This document shows positions 7,728 to 15,047 of a stretch of DNA of 53,938 nucleotides, piece by piece (within the stretch, counting starts at the first letter, position 1; each line of letters opens with the position of its first letter). Source of the stretch: Acidimicrobiaceae bacterium. GTDB taxonomy: Bacteria; Actinomycetota; Acidimicrobiia; Acidimicrobiales; Aldehydirespiratoraceae. The notes under the pieces are model-generated. The model had not been told where the DNA came from and did no database searches. It saw only the letters and a list, made by a program, of their open reading frames with translations. The translations under genes were made by a program, and so were the position numbers. Location: assembly GCA_002729125.1 (NCBI GenBank), contig PBTQ01000001.1:1-53938 (forward strand), read 5' to 3'.

Positions 7728-8514
7728 GTCCGACGCACCGACACTCAGCACCGAGGACCTGACGTTGTCCTACGGCGGCCCCAACATCGTCACAAAACTC
7801 GGCATCGTGATCCCGCCCGGCGAGATCACGGCGATCATTGGGGCCAACGGCTGCGGCAAGTCGACGCTGCTTCGAGCCATGGCCCGCCTGCTCAGACCGG
7901 TTAGCGGCGCAGTGATCCTTGATGGTGAAGCGATCAACGAACAGCCCACCAAAGCAGTTGCCCGCCGACTTGGCCTACTGCCCCAAGCGCCCCGCGCACC
8001 TGAGGGTGTGATCGTGTCCGACCTCGTGCGGCGCGGCCGCTATCCCCACCAGAAGGTGTTCCAGCAGTGGAGCCCCCGCGACGAGGAAGCCTGCGAACGG
8101 GCAATGCGGCTAACCGACATGCTCAAATTCGAGGAACGGCCCGTAGACGAACTCTCCGGTGGCCAGCGCCAGCGCGCGTGGATCGCCATGGCGCTCGCCC
8201 AGGACACGCCGCTGATGTTGCTCGATGAGCCGACGACCTACCTTGACATCGCGCACCAAATCGACGTGCTCGAACTGCTCAAACAGCTCAACGCAAACGA
8301 GGGTCGCACCATCGTAATGGTGCTACACGACCTCAATCTGGCGTCCCGTTACGCAAACCACCTTGTCGCAGTGGCTGATGGTGGGATCGTTGCTGAGGGG
8401 GTCCCCGGCGAGGTGATCACATCCGAGATCGTTGAGCGGGTTTTTGGCCTGCCGACGGTCGTGATCGAAGACCCGGTGACCGGTTCGCCGCTTTGCGTTC
8501 CTGCAATCAGCTGA
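7717..8514 (+). CDS. Siderophore ABC transporter ATP-binding protein
   Basis: 265 residues, standard for FecE/FepC ATPases that power ferric-siderophore import. All motifs are present: Walker A GANGCGKST, Q-loop 'LGLLPQAP', signature LSGGQRQR, Walker B LMLLDEPT, and the H-loop in VLHDLN. GTG 7717 is chosen: it gives the usual short N-terminus before 'LSTEDLTLSYGG' and has an AGG ribosome site about 7 nt upstream inside the permease gene. Longer in-frame starts would run deep into the permease. It is the third gene of the permease operon. Its 3' end overlaps the convergent bacterioferritin-like gene by 8 bp. Confidence 0.93.
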   Translation: MHSESDAPTLSTEDLTLSYGGPNIVTKLGIVIPPGEITAIIGANGCGKSTLLRAMARLLRPVSGAVILDGEAINEQPTKAVARRLGLLPQAPRAPEGVIVSDLVRRGRYPHQKVFQQWSPRDEEACERAMRLTDMLKFEERPVDELSGGQRQRAWIAMALAQDTPLMLLDEPTTYLDIAHQIDVLELLKQLNANEGRTIVMVLHDLNLASRYANHLVAVADGGIVAEGVPGEVITSEIVERVFGLPTVVIEDPVTGSPLCVPAIS

Positions 8515-8953
8515 TCGTGTAGTCACGCAAGAGCTTGTTGAGCTCAATGACGTGAAGCTCTTCCTCACCGATCTGGGTCCGAGCAAACTCTTCGAGGTAC
8601 ACGGAATCTCCCTCAGCGATCTCAAGCATCTGCCGGTAAAGATCGAGCGCACGACGTTCGTGGGCGATCGACTCGCGCAACACGGTCTCGAGTGAATGGT
8701 CGTGGCTTTCCTCGATATGAGCGATGCCCTGGTCGGGATGGCCACCGAGGCCAGTAACCAGTTCGCCCACCATCTGGGCGTGGAGAAGCGACTCCGACGC
8801 TTGTGCCTTCATGAAATCGACAAGGGGCAACCGGTTAGGACCAGTGATGACCAGTGCGTAGTGGGTGTAGCGGACCACGCCGGCCAACTCGGCCTTCATG
8901 ATCTCATTGAGCACGGGAATAAGCTTTTCGGTGTCGAAAATCTCGTCAGACAT
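8507..8953 (-). CDS. Bacterioferritin-like ferritin-fold protein
   Basis: 148 residues, slightly shorter than bacterioferritin (~158). It is a four-helix bundle with ferritin-type iron ligands: 'IMKAELAGVVRYTHYAL' (first Glu), 'AQASESLLHAQMVGE' (ExxH), 'ESIAHERRALDLYRQML' (Glu) and 'IGEEELHVIELNKLL' (ExxH). This set is what a di-iron ferroxidase centre needs, so iron oxidation and storage is the likely role. The ATG at 8953 starts at 'MSDEIFDTEKLIPVLNEIMKAEL'; an upstream ATG would add 16 unconserved residues. A TAGAAT -10 (8982-8987) and an AGAGAAGG ribosome site precede it, so it has a short leader unlike its neighbours. A haem-ligand Met is not evident, so it may be a haem-free relative. 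Confidence 0.82.
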   Translation of the reverse strand: MSDEIFDTEKLIPVLNEIMKAELAGVVRYTHYALVITGPNRLPLVDFMKAQASESLLHAQMVGELVTGLGGHPDQGIAHIEESHDHSLETVLRESIAHERRALDLYRQMLEIAEGDSVYLEEFARTQIGEEELHVIELNKLLRDYTIS

Positions 8954-9332
8954 CAGGCACTGCCTTCTCTGGGGAAGCCCCATTCTAGAAGCATTCGACA
9001 ACCTCCAACTCGTCGAGCTTCATCGCAATAGCAAACGTCACAGCGCCGAGGTTGACCAAGACACCGGGAACGAACACCGGCTCACTGCGCCTCTAGAAGA
9101 TCGGCCATTTGCGTTGCTTCGAGGGCAAGTGCCCCCGCCTGACCCTGGTCCCAAACCCCTGAATCAGCATCATGCGTGAGTCAGATTGTCCGGGTCCCTG
9201 AGCAAACCTTCGGTGGAGGGGATCGGGACGTAGGTTCTGATTGCGGGACACGACAGATCGGGGACAAAGCCAGCAACCGATTGACGTCAGGTCGATCGCT
9301 CCCCCAGACTTCGAAGACAGTCAAAAAGAGAA
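8954..9332. other. Intergenic stretch without a supported gene
   Basis: Between the bacterioferritin-like gene and the next lipoprotein gene I see only the TAGAAT -10 of the former (8982-8987, minus strand). The short open frames crossing this stretch have no recognisable protein content. No RNA gene or clear repeat is visible. Confidence 0.5.
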
Positions 9333-9971
9333 GTGAGTCAGATGATGAATCCTTACCCGACGCAGCGATCAAACCGGGCCTTCAGGGTGCTGGCTACTGC
9401 AGTTGTGGTTCTGTGCTTCGCTGCTTGCAGCAGTTCGGACGACACCAGTGCAGAGGGAGCTGGCGCTGCGGAGGAGGCTTCTTCAACGACTGCGTCCCCC
9501 ACGACGACGGATACGCCATCAACGACGACCGAGTCGCCGACCACGACGATTCCCGAAACGACGACTGTGCCTCCTGTGACCGTTACGACAGCAACGACCT
9601 TGCCCTTCGATGACGAACCGCCGGAAGCTCCGACAGGTTTGGTTTGTCTCGGTATTGGTGGGGGCAGTATGGAAGTGCTCTTGGCGTTTGATGCCCCATC
9701 CGAACCTACGGATATTGAGACGATCCGTGTGTACGTCGACGAGGGGAGCGGCTTTCAACGTGTCGCCAAAACAACGATTGAAGGTTCTCCGGCGTCGTTG
9801 GGCAGCGTCTTTGATCTCAACACCACCGATCCGACAACATGGTCGATGGGGGTCTATCCAGTGCCGAACGCTGCGGAGATCGGCATCGCTGTGACGTTCG
9901 GCGACGCCGCCGGCAACGAATCGGGCTGGTATCCCATCACGGTGACGCCGACGGGAACCAGTTGCTCGTAA
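9333..9971 (+). CDS. Secreted lipoprotein with Thr-rich linker and fibronectin-III-like domain
   Basis: 212 residues from GTG 9333; ATG 9342 is an equally good start. The N-terminus is a lipoprotein signal ending in VLCFAAC, so the protein is probably anchored to the membrane outside the cell. A ~50-residue linker very rich in Thr, Ser, Pro and Glu follows. The last ~115 residues (from about PPEAPTGLVCLG) look like a beta-sandwich of fibronectin type III style, ending in GNESGWYPITV, with two Cys (VCLG and the terminal TSCS) that could form a disulfide. No enzyme motif is seen. It is the last gene before the tRNA fragment and therefore possibly the last gene of the proposed island. Function unknown. 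Confidence 0.7.
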   Translation: MSQMMNPYPTQRSNRAFRVLATAVVVLCFAACSSSDDTSAEGAGAAEEASSTTASPTTTDTPSTTTESPTTTIPETTTVPPVTVTTATTLPFDDEPPEAPTGLVCLGIGGGSMEVLLAFDAPSEPTDIETIRVYVDEGSGFQRVAKTTIEGSPASLGSVFDLNTTDPTTWSMGVYPVPNAAEIGIAVTFGDAAGNESGWYPITVTPTGTSCS

Positions 9972-10010
9972 CCCGAGTCGGCATCGCTGGCGAATGGGTG
10001 GGCGGCCCGA

Positions 10011-10060
10011 GGTGCTGCCGTTGAGGAGTTGAAGAGGTGCCGCCGTTGAGGAGTTGAAGG
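10011..10060 (+). repeat. Tandem direct repeat, two 25-bp units
   Basis: Two adjacent 25-bp copies (10011-10035 and 10036-10060) differ at only two positions. The shared core is GCCGTTGAGGAGTTGAAG. They lie 40 bp after the lipoprotein stop and ~155 bp before the tRNA fragment. A further small hairpin (GGGGTA/TACCCC) and a T5 run follow at ~10059-10096. These could be end sequences of an integrated element or just part of a terminator region. Confidence 0.6.
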
Positions 10061-10216
10061 GGTAGGGGATACCCCGGCGTCGGCGCTTTTTGCCAGGCTG
10101 CGTCTAGGCCACGAGATATCTCAAACTGACCGTTACTGCCGAGAACTGATCGGGGGAGAGTTCCCTGTAATTAAGGGGCGGTTGGGGTTTTCGTCAGTTC
10201 TGTCAGGGTTGTGTTG

Positions 10217-10263
10217 TCGGTCTGGGGGACCGAAGGTCGGAGGTTCAAATCCTCTCAGCCCGA
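10217..10263 (+). pseudogene. 3' half of tRNA-Pro(GGG), putative attachment site of an integrated element
   Basis: The sequence folds as the anticodon arm to the 3' end of a tRNA. The anticodon stem TCGGT (10217-10221) pairs with ACCGA (10229-10233) around the loop CTGGGGG, giving anticodon GGG (proline). A variable region, a T-arm GGAGG-TTCAAAT-CCTCT (10239-10255), an acceptor strand CAGCCCG (10256-10262) and discriminator A follow. The expected acceptor 5' strand CGGGCTG and the D-arm are absent upstream, so it cannot be a working tRNA. A normal terminator follows. Tyrosine-recombinase elements that enter a tRNA gene leave exactly such a 3' copy at the far end, with the element on the 5' side, here to the left. 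The intact tRNA-Pro should be outside the window. Confidence 0.75.
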
Positions 10264-10268
10264 CCCCT

Positions 10269-10296
10269 GAGAATCCCTGCTTCGGCGGGTATTCTC
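10269..10296 (+). terminator. tRNA-type terminator hairpin with TTCG tetraloop
   Basis: GAGAATCCCTGC (10269-10280) pairs with GCGGGTATTCTC (10285-10296) with one mismatch and one G-T pair, closed by the very stable loop TTCG. It begins 6 nt after the tRNA fragment. Its presence supports reading that fragment as the genuine 3' end of a former tRNA-Pro transcription unit. Confidence 0.65.
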
Positions 10297-10402
10297 GCCG
10301 TTCTGGGATGGGTTGCTCGAGCGAGATAGATGAACTGCTGACCGCTTATCAAGCTTCGCTGACCCACTGAGGTGTGCGCGGCCACGGTCTAGAGTCGCGG
10401 CC

Positions 10403-11590
10403 GTGAAGCAGGTGGCTGTGTGTCTGGTTGTGGCGGTGGCGTTGACGGGCTGCGGTAGTGGCGCTTCTCCCGAGGAGCTTGAAGAAGCGCTTGGCCGAAT
10501 CGAGGAATTCGAGGAAGTGCTTGACCGCATCGAGGAGCTGGAAGCGGAGTCAGCGTTGATCGATTCGAACGACCTGGTCGAGTTGACTCCGGCGGCGATT
10601 GGTGCGCGGTTCAGCGATGCCGTTTGGAGGGTGGAAACAGGCGCCTGCGCGGATTACGCCACGGGGTCGGGGTTCGCCGTATCTGAAACCATCGTGGTGA
10701 CGAACCAACATGTTGTTCAAGGCGACCTGGCGCCCCTCCTGGTTTCCCGAGATGGTCGAAGGGTCGCAGCACGCGTCCTCGATTCCAGCATGGAGCTTGA
10801 CGTTGCCGTCTTATACGTCGATGAACCGCTCAACGCCCATCTCGAATGGGCGGACCTTGACGCGCTGCGTGAGGGCGACCCGGTTGTCAGCCTCGGCTAT
10901 CCGGCTCCGTACAACGAGTTTGCCGTCAGCCCCGGGACCCTTCTGTCGTTCATTGTCGAAGATGGCAGCAGGATTGGTGTGGTCTCAGATGAGAGCAGCG
11001 ACTACGGCTCCAGTGGCGGGCCCCTTCTCTCAGCTGACGGCCGCATCATCGGAGTCGTCACGGAATTCGTCGACGCAGAGCTTTCAGGTCAGACGAACGG
11101 ACAGAGCTACACCTATGACCGTCTGGGCGACTTCATCGAGCAGGCAGAGCGGGCTCAGCCTAAGTCCGTCTCAACGTGTGATGGCTTCGTCTACGGAACC
11201 AACGAAATCGCAGACTCGCTGTGGGGCCTCTGCGCCGATGAGCGCTACTGGGCATGCGACAGCCTCTTCAACCTGGATCTGCATCTTCCCGTCGGCGGCG
11301 AGTACATCGACTTCGGCGCAACGTGCGGGGATCGCGTCGAGACTGACCGCTACTGCGTCGAGGAGTTCGGAACGATGAATCCGCTGCAGTATGGGGACGA
11401 TCCGTTTCTCGACGACTTTCATGATGCGTGTCTTGGCGCCGATGGCGATGCCTGCGACACGTTGTGGATGGCAACGGCTCAGTTCGAAAACGCTGCGTAC
11501 TTTGACGTCGCAGCTACTTGCGGCGGTACTGAGGACTTTGATGTCGTGTGGTGTGGTGACATCGTCCCTGAGCTCATCGGTGACCCCTAG
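10403..11590 (+). CDS. Lipid-anchored trypsin-like serine protease with duplicated Cys-rich C-terminal repeat
   Basis: 395 residues. A short lipoprotein signal (VAVCLVVAVALTGC) is followed by a charged, probably coiled segment of ~30 residues (EELEEALGRIEEFEEVLDRIEELEAE). The protease domain spans about residues 65-245 with a full HtrA/DegP-type triad: His in TNQHVV, Asp in MELDVAVL, Ser in DYGSSGGPLL. There is no PDZ domain. The last ~140 residues hold two copies of a Cys-containing repeat (ACDSLF...YIDFGATCG and ACDTLW...YFDVAATCG) known from other actinobacterial surface proteins. GTG 10403 is supported by a TAGAGT -10 (10390-10395) 7 nt upstream, so the mRNA is probably leaderless. It likely acts outside the membrane; its substrate is unknown. 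Confidence 0.85.
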   Translation: MKQVAVCLVVAVALTGCGSGASPEELEEALGRIEEFEEVLDRIEELEAESALIDSNDLVELTPAAIGARFSDAVWRVETGACADYATGSGFAVSETIVVTNQHVVQGDLAPLLVSRDGRRVAARVLDSSMELDVAVLYVDEPLNAHLEWADLDALREGDPVVSLGYPAPYNEFAVSPGTLLSFIVEDGSRIGVVSDESSDYGSSGGPLLSADGRIIGVVTEFVDAELSGQTNGQSYTYDRLGDFIEQAERAQPKSVSTCDGFVYGTNEIADSLWGLCADERYWACDSLFNLDLHLPVGGEYIDFGATCGDRVETDRYCVEEFGTMNPLQYGDDPFLDDFHDACLGADGDACDTLWMATAQFENAAYFDVAATCGGTEDFDVVWCGDIVPELIGDP

Positions 11591-11811
11591 ATTTTCCCGT
11601 GATGACGACTGCAGTGCCTGACGAGGCGTGACGAGACGAAACGCGGTGAGCCACCGCGGCACCTTCCGGAACCAGGGCGAAGGCGAAGGAAAGCAAGCCC
11701 ATGGCGCGCTTTCCGCCCCTCGAAGGTTCCCACTGTGGGCGGTCAAGCCGAGCGACTCAGGATGCCTCGTCGCGTCCTCGGGAATGTTCACCGGGCTCTA
11801 GGCTCCTCCCT

Positions 11812-13233
11812 ATGACTCCCGAGGAGTTCCGCGCTGCGGCTCACGAGCTGATCGACTGGCTGGTCGACCGTCGGGTTGCGATCGAGGACCGTCCCGTGCG
11901 GCCCCCCGTACAGCCGGGCGACATTCGGCGAGCGCTGCCCACCCAACCGCCGCAGGGTGGAGATTCGGCGAGTGACCTGATCGCTGATCTTGAGTCGATT
12001 ATCGCCCCGGGCATCACCGAGGTGCAGCATCCGATGCACTTCGGTTGGTTCCCGTCGAACGCAAGCCTTTCCTCGATTCTGGGTGACATCGCGTCGTCAG
12101 GCCTCGCCTCGCTCGGCATCTCGTGGGAATCGTCGCCGAGCCTCACCGAGGTTGAGGAAGTCGTGGTCGATTGGCTCCGTGATCTGACCGGACTCAGCGA
12201 TGTGTGGTCTGGTGTTATCCAGGACACGGCGTCGACTTCCTGTCTCGTCGCCATGCTGGCGGCCCGTGAGCAGGCCACCGGCCACGCCCAGGCCGGGGGC
12301 GGGGTGCTTGGCTTCGGCAAACGGCTCCACGTCTACACCACTGACGAAGCCCACTCGTCGGTGCGGAAGGCTGCTCTGCTCGCCGGTTTTGCCGCCGACG
12401 ACATTCGGGTGATCGAGGTCGATCCTGTCAGTCGAGACATGCAGGCCGATGCGTTGGCCGAGACGATGGCCGCCGACGTTGCTGCCGGTGGGGTGCCGGC
12501 GATCGTGGTCGCGTCGCTCGGCACGACCGGCGTAACGGCGTTCGATCCGTTACCGGAGATCATCGAGACCGCTCGCCGCCACGGCGCATGGGTCCACGCC
12601 GATGCCGCGATGGCTGGCTCGGCGATGCTCCTGCGTGAGTACCGTCACCTCTTCGCAGGGGTCGATGACGCCGACTCGATCTCGTGGAATCCTCACAAGT
12701 GGATGGGCACGATCCTCGACACATCGCTGCTGTACCTGCGAGATCCCGAGCACCTGATCCGGGTGATGTCGACTAACCCGAGTTACCTGCAGTCGACCGC
12801 CGGCGGGGAGGCCACCCAGTACCGCGACTGGGGCATCCCGCTTGGGCGCCGCTTCCGAGCGCTCAAGCTCTGGTACCAACTCCGACTCGATGGCCCGGAG
12901 GCGATTCGTCAGCGACTCCGTCGCGACCTCGACAACGCTCAATGGTTCTCTGAACGCATCGCCGAGAAGCCGGGCTGGGAGGTCGTAGCACCGGTGCGGC
13001 TCCAGACCGTGTGCGTGCGCCACACACCCACTGAGCTCAACGGTGATGCAGCAGCGATCAGCGATCACAACCAGCGTTGGGTCCGTGAGGTCAACGTGTC
13101 GGGCGCCGCCTTTCTGTCCCCGTCGCTGCTTGACGGCGGATGGATGGCGAGGGTGTCAATCGGTGTGGAGTCGACCGAACGACGACATCTTGAGCGGTTG
13201 CTCGACCTGATGGACGAACACACCCGCATGTGA
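11812..13233 (+). CDS. PLP-dependent group II amino-acid decarboxylase (aromatic-L-amino-acid type)
   Basis: 473 residues, the family's usual length. These enzymes use pyridoxal phosphate to decarboxylate aromatic amino acids such as Tyr, Trp or DOPA to amines. Seen motifs: the N-terminal 'HPMHFGWFPSNASLSSILGDI', 'TTDEAHSSVRKAALLAG' (cofactor-stacking His), 'LGTTGVTAFDPL', 'WVHADAAMAGSA' (Asp holding the pyridine N) and 'SWNPHKWMGT' with the PLP-binding Lys. The ATG at 11812 lies 7 nt after TAGGCT (11799-11804), a leaderless start; earlier in-frame codons encode unconserved sequence. Substrate choice among aromatic amino acids is not resolved. It is the first gene to the right of the protease and stands alone. 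Confidence 0.9.
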   Translation: MTPEEFRAAAHELIDWLVDRRVAIEDRPVRPPVQPGDIRRALPTQPPQGGDSASDLIADLESIIAPGITEVQHPMHFGWFPSNASLSSILGDIASSGLASLGISWESSPSLTEVEEVVVDWLRDLTGLSDVWSGVIQDTASTSCLVAMLAAREQATGHAQAGGGVLGFGKRLHVYTTDEAHSSVRKAALLAGFAADDIRVIEVDPVSRDMQADALAETMAADVAAGGVPAIVVASLGTTGVTAFDPLPEIIETARRHGAWVHADAAMAGSAMLLREYRHLFAGVDDADSISWNPHKWMGTILDTSLLYLRDPEHLIRVMSTNPSYLQSTAGGEATQYRDWGIPLGRRFRALKLWYQLRLDGPEAIRQRLRRDLDNAQWFSERIAEKPGWEVVAPVRLQTVCVRHTPTELNGDAAAISDHNQRWVREVNVSGAAFLSPSLLDGGWMARVSIGVESTERRHLERLLDLMDEHTRM

Positions 13234-13255
13234 GCGGACGCATCCCATTGGCAGT

Positions 13256-14404
13256 TCAGTACCCGTCGGTGAGCGGTCCGTCGAGACCAGGGCGGTCTGC
13301 CGCCACATGAGACGGCGTCAGCTCAAGCTCGACCAGTCGATCGGGCCAGGCCGAGCCACCGATATTCGCTGCGGTGGCTTGGGCGAGAGCGTCAGCGGTG
13401 TGAATGCCGTAGCCGCCTTGGCCGACCAGCCAGTAGAAGCCGTCGACAGCCGGGTCGAAGCCACTGACGGGTGTGCGATCCGAGGTGAAGGTGCGCAGGC
13501 CGGCCCAAGTCGAACGGACGTGACGCACCTCGAGGGTCGTGAACGCTGCAAGGTTGTGAAGGCCGAGCGCGACATCGTGTTGCTCGGGCTTTGCATCGCA
13601 CGGTTCCGAGGGTGTCTCGTCGGCCGGTGAGACGAGCAGGCCGCCTGGTTCCGGCTTGCAGTAGCCGATCATGCCGCTGCGGTCGTCAGGTTGGAACGCG
13701 GTGATCGGCCAGCGACGGACCTCGTCGGCGTCGAAGTGCCCGGGGATTGCAGCGATCGCAATGGTGCGGCGCAAGGGATGCAGACCGAGAGGCTGAGCGC
13801 CCGCAAGTTTGCCAATCCGGTCGCCCCATGCGCCTGCGGCGTTGACCGCCACCGATGCTGTGAGCGTGTGGTTGCCGGCAGCGACCCGCCATGAGCCTTC
13901 GGTGCGTTCAAGTGAACGCACCGGCGCCGATGTGTGGATCGTGCCATCGGCGGCGCAAAATCGCTGGACGTAGTTCTGGTGGTAGCCGGCGACGTCGATG
14001 TCTTTGGAGTCGGGTTCCCACAGCGCCCCGGCGATCTCGGGCCGCAGGATTGGCAGGATCTCCCGGGCCTGGTCGCCATCCAGGAACTCGGTTGTCGGGA
14101 CAAGCGTCTTGGCGTGCTCAACCTGGGCCTTGAGTGCTTCTACGCGCGGTTCGCGCCCGACCATGAGTTCCGGTCTGGGGCCGAGGAAGGGAAGAAGCGA
14201 CGCTTTCGACGCGAGGGTGAGCTTGCGGACTTCGTCGTTGCCGTAATTTTCGAGGTACTGCGCCGCCGATCGACCAGTCGTGTGGAATGCCAAGGTCGCT
14301 TCGGCCTCGACCAGCACGACCGACGCTCCCTGTTCGGCGAGTCGGGCTGCGGCGGATACGCCGGCAATCCCGCCCCCGATGACGACGACGTCACAGCTCC
14401 TCAT
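13256..14404 (-). CDS. FAD-dependent D-amino-acid dehydrogenase (DauA-like, DAO family)
   Basis: 382 residues. The N-terminal Rossmann motif VVVIGGGIAGVSAAARLAEQ binds FAD, followed by 'FHTTGRSAAQYLENYG', typical of catabolic D-arginine dehydrogenase (DauA) and relatives. 'AVNAAGAWGDRIGKLAG' and the C-terminal 'FYWLVGQGGYGIHTADAL' close the FAD site. Such enzymes oxidise D-amino acids to imino acids and pass electrons to a carrier. ATG 14404 lies 7 nt after TAGGGT on the minus strand (14412-14417), so the mRNA is probably leaderless. The gene is divergent from the HD-domain gene with only 34 bp between starts, which suggests joint control and perhaps consecutive steps in one pathway. Substrate is inferred only. 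Confidence 0.85.
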   Translation of the reverse strand: MRSCDVVVIGGGIAGVSAAARLAEQGASVVLVEAEATLAFHTTGRSAAQYLENYGNDEVRKLTLASKASLLPFLGPRPELMVGREPRVEALKAQVEHAKTLVPTTEFLDGDQAREILPILRPEIAGALWEPDSKDIDVAGYHQNYVQRFCAADGTIHTSAPVRSLERTEGSWRVAAGNHTLTASVAVNAAGAWGDRIGKLAGAQPLGLHPLRRTIAIAAIPGHFDADEVRRWPITAFQPDDRSGMIGYCKPEPGGLLVSPADETPSEPCDAKPEQHDVALGLHNLAAFTTLEVRHVRSTWAGLRTFTSDRTPVSGFDPAVDGFYWLVGQGGYGIHTADALAQATAANIGGSAWPDRLVELELTPSHVAADRPGLDGPLTDGY

Positions 14405-14438
14405 GGCCTGCACCCTAGAGCGGGAGTACCATCGCGGT

Positions 14439-15020
14439 ATGGCCGTCACCGATGCGAATCCCGACAGTTTCCGCCGTATGGACGAGTCCACTGCTGAGCA
14501 GTGGGCTCACATCGGCGCTCGGACCTTCGAGAACCAGGGTCGGGTCGCCGACCGCATGATCATGCTGCTCGAGTCACTTACCGAGATCAGCGATGGCTTC
14601 ATCACCGACCAGCTCACCCACTGCCTGCAGACGGCGACGATGGCCGAGAAGGCCGGCGCCGACGAAGAGATGATCTTCGGTGCGCTCATGCACGACGTCG
14701 GCAAGGCGATCTCGGTGCCCAACCACGGTGCCATATCGGCGGAGATGATCAAGCCCTACGTGCGCGACGACGTCTACAAGGCGATCCTCAATCACCAGGA
14801 CTTCCAGGGGAAGCACTACTACGGCCATTTCGGTGCCCCCACCGATCTGCGCTTCACGAAGTACGTCCAGACCGAGTCGTGGTGGGCGCTGTGTGCCGAG
14901 TTCACCGACGACTGGGATCAGCAGGCCTTCGATCCCGACGCCGAGACGTATCCGCTCGAGTATTTCGAGCCCCTGATCCGCAAGGTCACCGCCCAGGCCA
15001 AGCAGGCCCTCGGCGACTGA
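14439..15020 (+). CDS. HD-domain protein resembling MIOX/PhnZ mixed-valent di-iron oxygenases
   Basis: 193 residues, the same size as PhnZ. The HD-type metal ligands are in place: His61 (LTHCLQTA), His85-Asp86 (MHDVGK), His96 (PNHGA), His119 (LNHQD) and an Asp at about 157-158 (EFTDDWD). Six ligands imply a binuclear iron site. The order and the tail 'DDWDQQAF...LEYFEPLIRK' resemble PhnZ and myo-inositol oxygenase more than phosphohydrolases, where such proteins cleave C-C or C-P bonds using O2. Whether it is an oxygenase or a phosphodiesterase cannot be settled by eye. ATG 14439 lies 6 nt after TACCAT (14427-14432). The divergent D-amino-acid dehydrogenase hints at an amino-acid-like or aminophosphonate substrate. 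Confidence 0.75.
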   Translation: MAVTDANPDSFRRMDESTAEQWAHIGARTFENQGRVADRMIMLLESLTEISDGFITDQLTHCLQTATMAEKAGADEEMIFGALMHDVGKAISVPNHGAISAEMIKPYVRDDVYKAILNHQDFQGKHYYGHFGAPTDLRFTKYVQTESWWALCAEFTDDWDQQAFDPDAETYPLEYFEPLIRKVTAQAKQALGD

Positions 15021-15047
15021 CATGCGCAGCGTCGCTCGTCTTGACGG

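Noticed and set aside
8898-9179. Possible small gene between the bacterioferritin-like gene and the next lipoprotein
   Set aside because: It overlaps the bacterioferritin gene antisense, has no ribosome site or -10 at the right spacing, and no recognisable content.
9924-9945. CGGGCTG near 9930 as the missing 5' acceptor strand of the tRNA-Pro fragment (split or intron-containing tRNA)
   Set aside because: It lies inside the lipoprotein gene (codons for Ser-Gly-Trp-Tyr), no D-arm follows, and the distance has no intron-like structure.
10059-10096. Rho-independent terminator from GGGGTA/TACCCC plus TTTTT
   Set aside because: The T-run is about 11 nt away from the stem, so the classic layout is not met; kept only as a note with the repeat.
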